A stretch of 64,000 bases of DNA from Cristatella mucedo (lineage: Eukaryota > Bryozoa > Phylactolaemata > Cristatellidae): positions 411,501-475,500 of the forward strand of contig WPIO01000071.1 of assembly GCA_009760855.2 (NCBI GenBank). The letters run 5' to 3'. The notes under the pieces were generated by a model. The model did not search any database, had not been told where the DNA came from, and saw nothing but the letters and a program-made list of their open reading frames with translations. Shown here in pieces: positions 1-10,400 of this stretch (positions are counted from its first letter, which is position 1; each line of letters begins with the position of its first letter). Both the position numbers and the translations under genes were made by a program.

Positions 1-290
1 CTCGGATGATCTTTGTCAATTCACACCAATACTATTTAGTTTCCCACTGAGATAGGACCTAAACGACTGCAGAGCAGTGCCAGTGATGTACAGGCTAGAT
101 GAGAGGGGCTCCAGAAGAACTTAGCGATCGATAGTATCAAAAGCTGCCAAAAGATCGAGCAAAACAAGCAGAGACACATTCGCCTTGTCTGCATTTCTAA
201 GTAGGTCGTTGTATACCCAAAGCAATGCTGACTCTGGAGTGATAAGCTGTAAAATCAGACCGGAAACAACTAGCAAGGTGGTTTTATTTA
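1..290 (-). mobile_element. LINE reverse transcriptase fragment (CR1/L2-type)
   Basis: The minus strand reads as the middle of a non-LTR reverse transcriptase, with VYNDLLRNAD followed by SLLVLLDLLAAFDTID, which is the motif A region. A stop follows at DR*VLL, so the copy is dead. The element is cut by the window edge and fades near 290. Confidence 0.8.
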
Positions 291-633
291 ATTATTCAGA
301 AAATAAGTTAAACAGTCTAGGACCACCGCATCTCCAGTGGTCTGTCAATATAGAAAGTATGCTGCTTCTTTACTTTTCTCAGTTGACCAAAGGGCTTGAA
401 TATCTGGACACGGGTGCAGCAGTAGGGGTATATATATATCAGCTGGTCGTTGCTAGTGGATTCGCTTCGCTGGGTTGAAATATAAGTTCATTAGATGGCT
501 TTCGCGTAAATACTGGACTAGTAAGACATAGCTGAGCTATCTTGCCACTTGATCCAAGCACCAAGCGGCTCGGCTGAAGGGAGGGGTGACTTTCCTGCAT
601 TAATATATATATATATATATATATATATGCCAT

Positions 634-688
<55 letters not shown>

Positions 689-3600
689 CATGCAGGTATG
701 TCCGTGTGTATTTAAATAACATAACCAGCTCCTAGATATAAATTTCAGTGGTGAATTGATACATACATATCTTATATATAGCCAGAGAGGAGGTGAGAGA
801 GAAAAGAGGTCGTGAAACGAAATTTGTGGGAGTGCGCTCGACCTGTAAGCTCACGGTGTGTTTCCCTGAATAGTGCATCGGGAATTCCCTCTAGCTCTGC
901 TGGGACCCTAATCGGCAAAGTGCTGACCTTAGGTAACCCACCCCTTATCAGTTTCCCACAAACTGAAGCAATATTGGAATGGACCTTGCTTCACAGATAG
1001 AGGCAGCTTATTTGCAGCCAACGGCTGCTGCAGGAGGACGGAGGCCACGCCAGGAAAATTTAAGTTGGCTGTCATCACACGTCTGTGTAAAATGGTGAAA
1101 GCACCAGCGGCATTGACCAGTTTTCTCGTCATCTGGAGCACCACCTTGGAATGCACTGCAGGTATTTGTATTCGCAGATATATGCAGCTGGTCGCTTACA
1201 GAAACCAGCGCTTTAGGTTTTAATATGACCCCAGGCTATACCAACTACAACTCGTACACTGCAAACCGGCGGATTAGTCCATTGCTTGGCCCGTGTGTTT
1301 TTCGATCTGCTAAATGCACGGTCGCTCATACAGTATCAGTTTAGTATTTGGCAGTCGGACGCTTTGCAGATTGGCATGAACTGCTTTAATACTGCAAATG
1401 CAAGATGGCAGCAACTAAGTGAGGGCCACGGGTTTTCATTTCACGCGAGTTTATGAATTTTAAAAATTGTGTTAGTGCATGTGCACTTAAAAGTTATTAG
1501 TCAACGCAAACGATGTTCGCATAAAATTTACAGAACTTCTATACTCTTATGGATTAAATTATGGAATATTTCAAGAATTCCGAGTGTTTGCGTCATGATT
1601 TAATGAATTTCGCTGACGTTTGACTCTACCCTTCCTTGAGGTCAGGCCTCTATCCTTGCCCTTGCCATGAGCTAAGGCTAAGGGTCGTGAGCTAAGGCCG
1701 GGTCATTCTGGACAGCTGATTAGTTTGATCTATTTCAAAAGATATTTCCAGGCTGTTCAAGATGTCTTTTCAATAAAATGCACATTTATACATCCTTTCA
1801 TTCGTTCCTTACACGTAAAAGTCTTGTTTACTTTTTTCGCGAAAGACGAAAACATGATTTCGGAAATAACTCTGAAACCTACGCTCCAATTTCAGCGATG
1901 CTAAAGGCAGCTGTCACTTTCTGCAAAGCTTATGTGCACAGCTTCGTTCTATTGTATTGGTTTTTGATTTGAAAGTCGTTAAATCAAATGAGTCGGCTTT
2001 TAACATGGCAAGCAGGTTTCGTGTTACGAGAAAGACATGTTAGCTAGCTGTGTTTGCCACTGTATGACGAATTTCGGAGATACCGATTTTCAGCTCACGA
2101 TTCTGCTCATTCACTTCTGCTTGTTACTTTATTTGACGATCCGTTCATTACAGTAACTTTATTTCAATAAAGTGGTCACCAAAGAGAAATGAAGCTGTTG
2201 CCACGCATAGTAATGGGGCTTTAATTACAGTTGATTCATAATTTTATCAGTACTGGTATCGTACCGGTCAAGGGAGAGCCGTTGACGGGCGAAGCGCTTT
2301 GCCACACTTTTTATTGCCGAGCTAGCTAACAGGGCAAGGAATTAAAGTGCACCCGGATTAGCCTACGACTGCACAGGAAATAGCGACGCCCTCTACTGTC
2401 GCCCAGTTAGCTAGTTCGCCCTCTTCGGCGTCAGAGTCATGTAGTACTATGGCGAGTAGTTCTATGCATAACTTACTTAGCAGCATCGTGTAGCATCCCC
2501 CGACGGCACAGTAGGTAAGGTGGTCGCTCTTTACGAATGAGGTCTTTCGCTCGAACCGTGCAGTGCGTGACGTTTTATTGCCAACTGCAAGCGGCGGTAC
2601 GAGCCGTTAGGACTGTTCTGCCACTGTACCAATGAGGCTCTAAAAATACGCTAGTACCGAAAAAATTCCGAAGGAAGCTAAAATCTCAGATTCTCTGCTT
2701 TTACTTCGCCGAGTTTTCTGATTCTTTTATGAGCTACTTTTTATTCATCCTATTGCCTTTATTTTATATTTTTATGTCAAACATTAATAAATATTAGATA
2801 TTTGTATTTATATTTTTGTCTATTCTATATATTTCCTATAGTTTTTTGTTCTTTCTTTACGTTTGGTTCACTCCACAGTAGCAGTTTTTTTTAGGAAAAG
2901 TGGCCCATTTGACACTCGCATTCCTTGAGCCGCTCTGATCGGGTGAGCGACGCTTCATACCCGGTTAATATTCGAGAATTGCTTGAGGTCACTGGGTCGC
3001 TCAAGCATCTAATCATTAATTTTACCAGATGAAACAGCAAAATCGAGTGCCAGCTATCCTACGGGATTCTTCGGAGTTTGTTCCGAGACCAAGCCAACAG
3101 CGAGTAATTAAGGGTTTAAAGCAGAAATGTAATGATCCGGCCTCCAAGGCTTGAGTTTATGCATGCATACGCGTTTGTCAGGCCGCAGAGCTGAATTTGA
3201 AGTGAAAAGTGACATCAACCTGGCTCTAAACAAGCCCATGTGGTGAACATTTACTTGTCGCATCAAAGAGTCACTGAAGGTGAAGGAGATTTCAGTTCCC
3301 TTTTGGCGAGGAGAGGCAACGCTTAATTGTTTATGTGCATATACCAGTGGTAAAAGCGTTTGCATGCCAAAACAGAGAGCTAGAACTTGAGTTTTTCGGT
3401 TTCTGTTTTTGAGTTTGATTTTTTTGAGTTTTGAATTTAGCTTAGCTTGAGTTACTCTAGTGGCAGTCTTCTTTTTCTGCACACCATAGATGGAGCTACA
3501 GACGTCACGGTTCTGCAACCACTAAGCATATACAACTTTAAAATCAGGCGACGCTCAAGCTGCATTTAGTTATACATGAAATTTCACAATTGCATGTCTA

Positions 3601-3849
3601 ATTTCATTTCTGCACGCACCAGCTGACCCACAGGCCCGCTAAGTTGACTCAACAAAAGTACAGGCGGCCGTGCAGCCAGTTACTGAAGTCCGGAAAATAA
3701 AAACAATTGTGATCACATGGTACGACGTTGGTCGGAAGCTGGAGTTGACGGAGGGTATGAACAGTGTCAGGCATGATCACTCAGATGATCACATGATATG
3801 ATGATGGCGTGACCAGTGAGAATGAACAGCAAGAACAGTGTCAGGCATG
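291..3849. other. Gene-free stretch upstream of copy A
   Basis: I see no supportable gene here. It contains two AT microsatellites (603-685) and otherwise unique-looking AT-rich DNA. At 2495-2570 there is a weak tRNA-like stretch ending in gctcgaacc. A 136-codon minus-strand frame (3108-3518) has a Lys/Asn-rich run that comes from a T-rich tract, and it shows no domain. Confidence 0.5.
603..685. repeat. (AT)n microsatellite, interrupted
   Basis: Two runs of alternating T and A (603-628 and 637-685) are separated by gccataaaa. Confidence 0.95.
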
Positions 3850-4470
3850 ACCGGTGTCGGGCATGACCAGTGTCAGGACGTATAAGTACGTAAACGTTAA
3901 GTCGCAGGGGCCCACTAAATGCTGCAATACATAGGTACACTTTTAACTTGTTGTGAGATGTGGTCAAGTCAGGGGATGTTGTGACGGAAGCTGGGAGTAA
4001 GTTCCAGTCTTTGGAAGCATATGAACTAAATGCATGTTATCCAAAGAATTTGAGCTTTGTACGAGGTAAAGATTAACAGTAGATTCCAAAAAGAAGGTGG
4101 TAAGATGCTTAGCCTGGTGGGGCAGTAGATCTGATTGACAGGCTGGAGCCAAAGAATAAAGAAACCTAAAAGTGAACAACAGAATCTTAAAGTCGATGCG
4201 TTGCTTGAATGGTAGCCAGTGCAGGTGAGCGAGAAGTCGTGTGACATGGCAACTGCAATGCCCACGACAGACACGCCTAACTGTAGTGTTGTGCTACAGC
4301 TGTGACCACCTGATTGCACAGGTCGATTACCAGCAAGAAGTTAGTTACAGAAGTAAAGACGGGATTTCACCAATGCATGGCCCGACAGGGTATGTGGCAG
4401 CCCTGTCTAAACAGGTGCGAATTGTAGCAATGTTATCTAGCTGAAAGTAGGCAGACTTTACTGTGGACGA
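3850..4470 (-). mobile_element. LINE 3' half, C-terminal region
   Basis: The minus strand carries decayed pieces of the LINE C-terminus ([20 protein letters not shown]) and its 3' untranslated region. The typical tail is missing at the left edge. Short imperfect repeats of cagtgtcaggcatgacc lie at 3765-3880. Confidence 0.75.
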
Positions 4471-4974
4471 TTCCTTTGCAATTACGTCTGCTCTATTGCT
4501 ACTGAATACAGCACATTTTGTGCCGACGTTCTATGTTGGCATTCGAATGCTACTAATAACCACAACTACCCTTCTGACTATGCCACGCTTCAATTTTCTC
4601 GTGCGTTTCCTGAGTTGAAGTGAGTTGGCTACCGAGTTCGTAGGTAAAGCCGCGTATGATGTGAGCGTGTAAAGCACTCTCCTCTGAAAAAAACATACTT
4701 AGTCATTGGGGCTGCGTGAAATGACAGACCGAATAAATTCAATTCAGTTACAAAGAGAAAATTAGGGGCTGCCTTTCTTGATGAGATTGGAGCTAAGCAA
4801 GGAAGCGATTAAAGCTCAATTAAATGAATTGCAGAACCGTAAGTTAGGTTATGATTGATCTCAAATACACTGCTTTGCTTCACAAGGATGTAGGCTGCTA
4901 AGATCTGGAAGAGTCGCCTTATCTGATTCTGACAGCCGTGCAATTCAAACTAAATTCTATCAATAGGCTCACGT

Positions 4975-5019
4975 ACTAGCTAATCAATATTTAACTTCCG
5001 AGCGTAACTTTTTGCCAAT
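4975..5019 (+). promoter_or_regulatory. Shared promoter block of copy A with CCAAT box
   Basis: The block ctagctaatcaatatttaac, then ttccgagcg and tgccaat, is the copy A form of a block also found upstream of copies B, C and D. CCAAT is at 5015-5019, about 160 bp before the ATG. A possible TATA-like tattataa lies near 5134. Conservation across four paralogs is the evidence; promoter function is inferred. Confidence 0.6.
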
Positions 5020-5178
5020 GATCGCACTAGATCAGCACAAGCTCCAGACAGGCTGTTACCTGTGCTCAGTTGTATACAAGCTCTGACAGACTCTTGTTTT
5101 TTGCCACTTCTGACTACTTGCCAGGCACTCGGCATATTATAAGGCTTGCCAACTTTTCAAATACTTATCGCATACTCA

Positions 5179-5239
5179 ATGTCTGCCAGCTCAAACTTTC
5201 GAGTCATATTTACCTTATTTATCGTATTCTTATCGAACG
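5179..5239 (+). CDS. Copy A exon 1: signal peptide
   Basis: ATG plus 19 codons and one base read [20 protein letters not shown], a short polar start followed by a hydrophobic core, typical of a secretory signal. The donor is g|gtaagacc, phase 1. Length (61 nt), phase and the FRVxF...SN pattern match exon 1 of copies B, C and D, which decides the ATG. Confidence 0.75.
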
Positions 5240-7294
5240 GTAAGACCGAGCGGACCCACACACAGTTAGGGTGCAATTGTTTCCGCTTCTATAAAGCTTA
5301 TATAAGCTCCAGGCGTCTCGCCTACCGCCCAAGTGATTGCTTGAAGCCATGTAATCGCTCGTGCAATTGTCCATCTGGCCAGTTGCACTAACTTCAAAAG
5401 CAATAGAATAGCTAATAATGACACGTTTCAATGATGAGCGAAAGCTGTTATTGTTAGAACATGTCCTTGCAAGTTAGCTAAAGCATCTTTTTTTCGATCT
5501 AAGAACATCCACAATGAATCACTTCGCTAGATATTGTTACTGAACTCACGAATATTACTGTGCCCCGAATCTGGCTCAATTGTTGGTTACTTTCTTAGCC
5601 TGAAAAGAAGCTTTAATTTCGTTTCGCTGACAGTGAATTACGCATATAAAACTGTTGTTTCCTGTATACCTACTATTGTTTTGCTGGGTGTCTCATATGT
5701 TTGGGTGCCCTCCTTATTGTAAACAGCACTAGCTGTCTGATAAAGTGAGCTACGACAGGATCGGCAATATTCTGTAAAACAAGCTCAAAGTATCTTTGAG
5801 GTAGTCACTCTGCTCTCAAATTGGTTTGAAAATGCAACCGGAAGATCGTAACGCAGTTTATGTAATCATATTAGGATCTAAACTATACAAAACAATAGTT
5901 TTGGTGGATTTGTGTGAACAATGACCTTACAAAAGTGAGACCTGGTTCAAGTCATACTAATGTGTCTTTTATCATCAGTGCACGTGTCATAAAACTCTGC
6001 ATCTAACGCTCAGTTTTACACCTCAGTTATATCTTACATTACCAAAATATTCTGTGCTCGAATTCGGTATACAAATTGAGCTATGCGATTTCTATCCAAA
6101 GTTGTTATCCAAATAGATTCGAATTGTTGAAGCTCTGACTAATTGCCATTCCGGAATATGAATACTGAGCACTGCCACAAGAATAATCTGCTGAATTTCT
6201 GTTGACATTATTTTTATTGCTAGCCACCTCATTCAGTGAATGCTTTCACGTGACCTAAATAGCATGATATGAGTAAGTAATATTAGGGATTTCGCCAGTG
6301 GTAGTGATACCGGAACGTGTCATGCTGCTGTCAAGTGAAGTTTATATACATTTAATCGTTGAATTAAGCGTTTTCCATAAGTACTGTAAATAGAACTTGT
6401 AATCTCTTCAGTAATAACATGTCATGTGTATGTTAGCTCAGTTTCCTTTACTTGCCATGGCTACAGCTTGCCAACCTGCATGGGCTACCAGTCAAGCGAC
6501 GGATAGACTTTAAGGTTTTATCACTCACTATTAGGTCCTTTTATTATTTGGCTCCAGCCTACCTATCTGATCTACTCCCTCACCAGGCCAAGCCTCTTAC
6601 GGCCAACTTTTCGGAAACTAATATTTTGCTCATACCTAGTGCTAACCTCTCATCGTTTTGAGACTGTGCGTGTAATTCTATGCTCCCAAGACCTGAAACT
6701 TACTCCCGACTTGCGTCACGACATCCTTGGGCTTAAACATGTTAAAAACTGTTCTGGACAGCAGTTACTGAGTCCCTGTGATTCGTCTTTTATGTGCTTA
6801 TGTGTGCTGAAACTGTGCATACTGCAACTAAGCACACTTGCATGCTGACCCTGTTCGTGTCATCCCTAACCATATTATTCAATTTGTTTATTAAGCACGA
6901 TATTACTCACCACTCGATCGTGTTTCCATTGCGGCAAATGTAAAGCGCCTAGAAAGAAGTTTAAGTTATCTGAGGGTGCTTTATCAAGTGTATTGTTACT
7001 GTTGTTATAATTATTAAGTTGTTGCTACTACTTTCAGTGCAATTGTCGCTACAAAGTAAATACTGTTATTTAGACTTTAGACTCGCAAAAGCAGTAATTA
7101 AATCTGTTTTTTTTTCTCACAAAGACCTTCACGTTGTATCCGCTAGGCGTTATATGTGCAAGATATGATAAGGGTGTTTGTAGAATATTTCCCCCAGCCA
7201 TTCCACCCCTGGTGGACTATAGGACATTTTCATCCACGGACATTCCATCGCAGGGTAAGATATTTCCTACATATTTTGATGAATGTATGACTAA

Positions 7295-7346
<52 letters not shown>

Positions 7347-7347
7347 A

Positions 7348-7434
<87 letters not shown>

Positions 7435-10400
7435 GTTCAAATGAAGTTCGAGCTCTATAGAAATGAAATTAACTTAGTGTAAGCCGCCGTCGACGAGACC
7501 AACCCCGGCTGCCGAGGCGGCTGACTACTCCAAGCTGGCCGTACTGTATCCGTCTGCCCTGCTATCGAGGCGCCGTTTATACTGAGTTGATTGTATTTCA
7601 CTAGAGCTTGAACTTCACCGCAGTCAACGCCCGACGCCGGTGCAGCAACGACAGCTGCGGTGGCGGCGGTCAGCTTTGGACGGGTGGTAGCCGGTGGTGC
7701 CGTTATCGGGAGGGGTGGCGGCCAAGCGGCGCCGACGGCCGATGATACTTCTATGCGCCAGCTGCTGCTTCCGAGAGCGTCTGCTGCTGGCCGCCTGGGC
7801 CAGAGCTTTGACCTTGCACCTGGTTGTCTGCCGAAAAGCAGTGCCACTGCGGCCGCATTTCTAATGACTATAATGTAGGAATATATTATATACTGTATAC
7901 TATTTTTACAAGATATGTAAACAAGACAGTTTATATCATGGCACATCCTTACGGGAGGGGAGAAAATGCTCTACCCCACGGTAGGAAATGTCTTACCCCA
8001 GGGGGAAACGTACTACCCCAGGGTGTTAGATGTCCGGGGCAGGGAGCGTAAGGGGAAAGTCCACAGGGGATTGTCGGTACCCCATGTAGGCACTTTCCAC
8101 AGGAAGCCCCTCTCAACTCCGGCCAGTCATCACGTGTTCTACCAATACAAATGCCTGATTCTGATTCAAGTATCCTAGTCACTAAGCTAAACCGGAACCA
8201 TAATGGAACAGTCTACGAGCTAAAAGTGCCGGCACGTAAGCTGGTTGACGTCAATTGCTTGGCTATTTGTTGATACTTGCATCGTTGATTCTAGAAACCT
8301 CCAGCTCGAACAAGACATGTAGATTATACTCACTTCGTACGATTCAAAGCTACTTTTACGAGGCTTTTCATTATAACTCGCATTTAGTAGTTTGGCTAAT
8401 GGCGGTTTTCCAAAACATAATCACTGTTCATAAATATTCCAGTCCATATACAATACTCTCGCCTACAATTATGTCTGTTCTAGCTCCCACAAAGCCACAA
8501 GGACTATGTTGGTGTTACAAAGGGTAGTTTTGCGTTGCTCAATCGCAGCTTGAGGGACTTTCTGTTCACATTCGGTAGCTACTCAGGACTGCCTTCGTTA
8601 GCTATTCGGGACGGCTGAAATTTACTAGACACAGTTAGCCACCATAGAGTGCACGTGGTTGCGTAAGAGATGTGAAATTAAGCTCCACAGTCGAGGGTCC
8701 AGAGCAAAGGCTTTTGTTGTAAATGGTACTTATGCCCAGGAATGGAACAGCTAATTTATCGTCTCAATCGGACGTGAAGGCAGGTTGCAGTGGTGATGAG
8801 GTTGCAATGTTTTTCAGTAACCACTGATAATAAAAGCTGGACAGTTTGTTGTATAGTTCGGTAACGGAACGAACACATGGAAAGCGGTAGAATTTTTCGC
8901 GATCTGTAAGTATCTCAATACTCAGGCAGGAAGCTATTCAGCTGTTAATCGACTGCTGCTGCATCTTGTCTTTGCTTGCAGCAGGCTGGCTCTGTGTGGT
9001 AGAGTCACAGCGAGCTTCAGTGCTTGCCGAATCTAATCGCCTCTTAGAATGCCACCTGCCTAGTGCCAACAAGAGGTTCTGACAAGGTCGTGCAGGGGCT
9101 ACTCGGCAGTCGCAGGGCCACCAATCGGCGAGCCACGATCCCAATCCGAACTCTATGGGCAAACTGGTGAGGCGATTTGCAGAACGGAAAAAGTAAATGT
9201 GATCAAACGATAAGTGAAACCAAAAGGAAAAAGACGGTGAACAAATAACGAGGCTGCGAACATTAAGCGAGAAATATTTAATGCTGCTTTATGGCTTTAT
9301 TAAGGTGTAGCGATCCGTCTCCTTATGTTTGTGGCATTAACGCCTGGTCGGTTGGCCTCAGTCATTGGGGAGTGGTGATTCGAGCTTACAGTATGTTTCG
9401 GAAAACCGGCCGCTGCAATATCGACTCACGGTGTTAGTGTGATCTACAAGCCAAGCTTGGCGGTTACTGACCATTGATCGGTGCGTCGAAACCGAATAAC
9501 GGATCTCGCCATGGTTTTCTAGAATGCTCATTTCATGAGGAAGAGCTAGATTTCGAATCCTACTAGTCGAGCGAGACTTTGTCCATCTCTTAAGAAAAGA
9601 GTGGGGGGTTTTAAAGCCACGATACTTGCTGCAGCTCTGCTGGCGATCCATGCTAGCCACCATTGCTGCCAGCTAGTAAGACTATCGCTTTCCGGAACGA
9701 GAAATAAAGGCTCAGCCTGCCAAGCGTTCATCGGGGAGTTGACTGAGCGCTCACTTTACAACTCGACGGTGCGTGCCCTCAACACTTTCGCTGCAGGCCT
9801 GGTCACCGAGACTTCGGCATCGAACAAGCCTTCGTTCAGCTTCGCCTGCTCCTTCTCTGCCGGTGGCGGCGGCTCAGCTTCGTTCTGCTCAGGCCAGGAC
9901 AAGACGTTCGCTCAAATGGAATCGGTGGACGTTTACTATCGAGACTACAGCACCAAGGCCGACGGCTGTCTCGATCCGGAGCGCGACTACGTCATAGGGC
10001 AGCTCTCCGACTGGTTCAACTACGAGTGCAAGCTTCCGGCGGAGGAGCGAAAGGGGGACAGCTTCCGCCTTCCCATTCCGCTGCTGCAGGAGGGCTTGAT
10101 ACAGTACTGCGGCGTCGCTCAGCCGAACATAATCAAGGTCGTCGTCAACTTCGAATGCGTTAAGAGCCTGGGCGACGTCATGGGAGAGCCGACCGTGAAG
10201 CCGTGGAGGATCGGACCGTCGGTGTTGACGAGGTCTCCGCGGCCTCAGGATCAGGGCTCGACTGGTATAGCATCGGACGACAAGGCGACGACGTTGAACC
10301 CGACAGACACCGAGACAGGTACGGCTGTGTATGCCATGACGAGGCTTTGTGCCAGGCTCTACGGTTCCGAGTCGGCTGCTTTTCTCTTTATAGCGACCGC

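Noticed and set aside
3108-3518. 136-codon minus-strand frame
   Set aside because: The Lys/Asn-rich core comes from a T-rich run on the plus strand; there is no domain, paralog or splice support.
7455-7946. 163-codon Ala/Pro-rich minus-strand frame
   Set aside because: Open because the DNA is GC-rich; both strands are open and no motif is visible.
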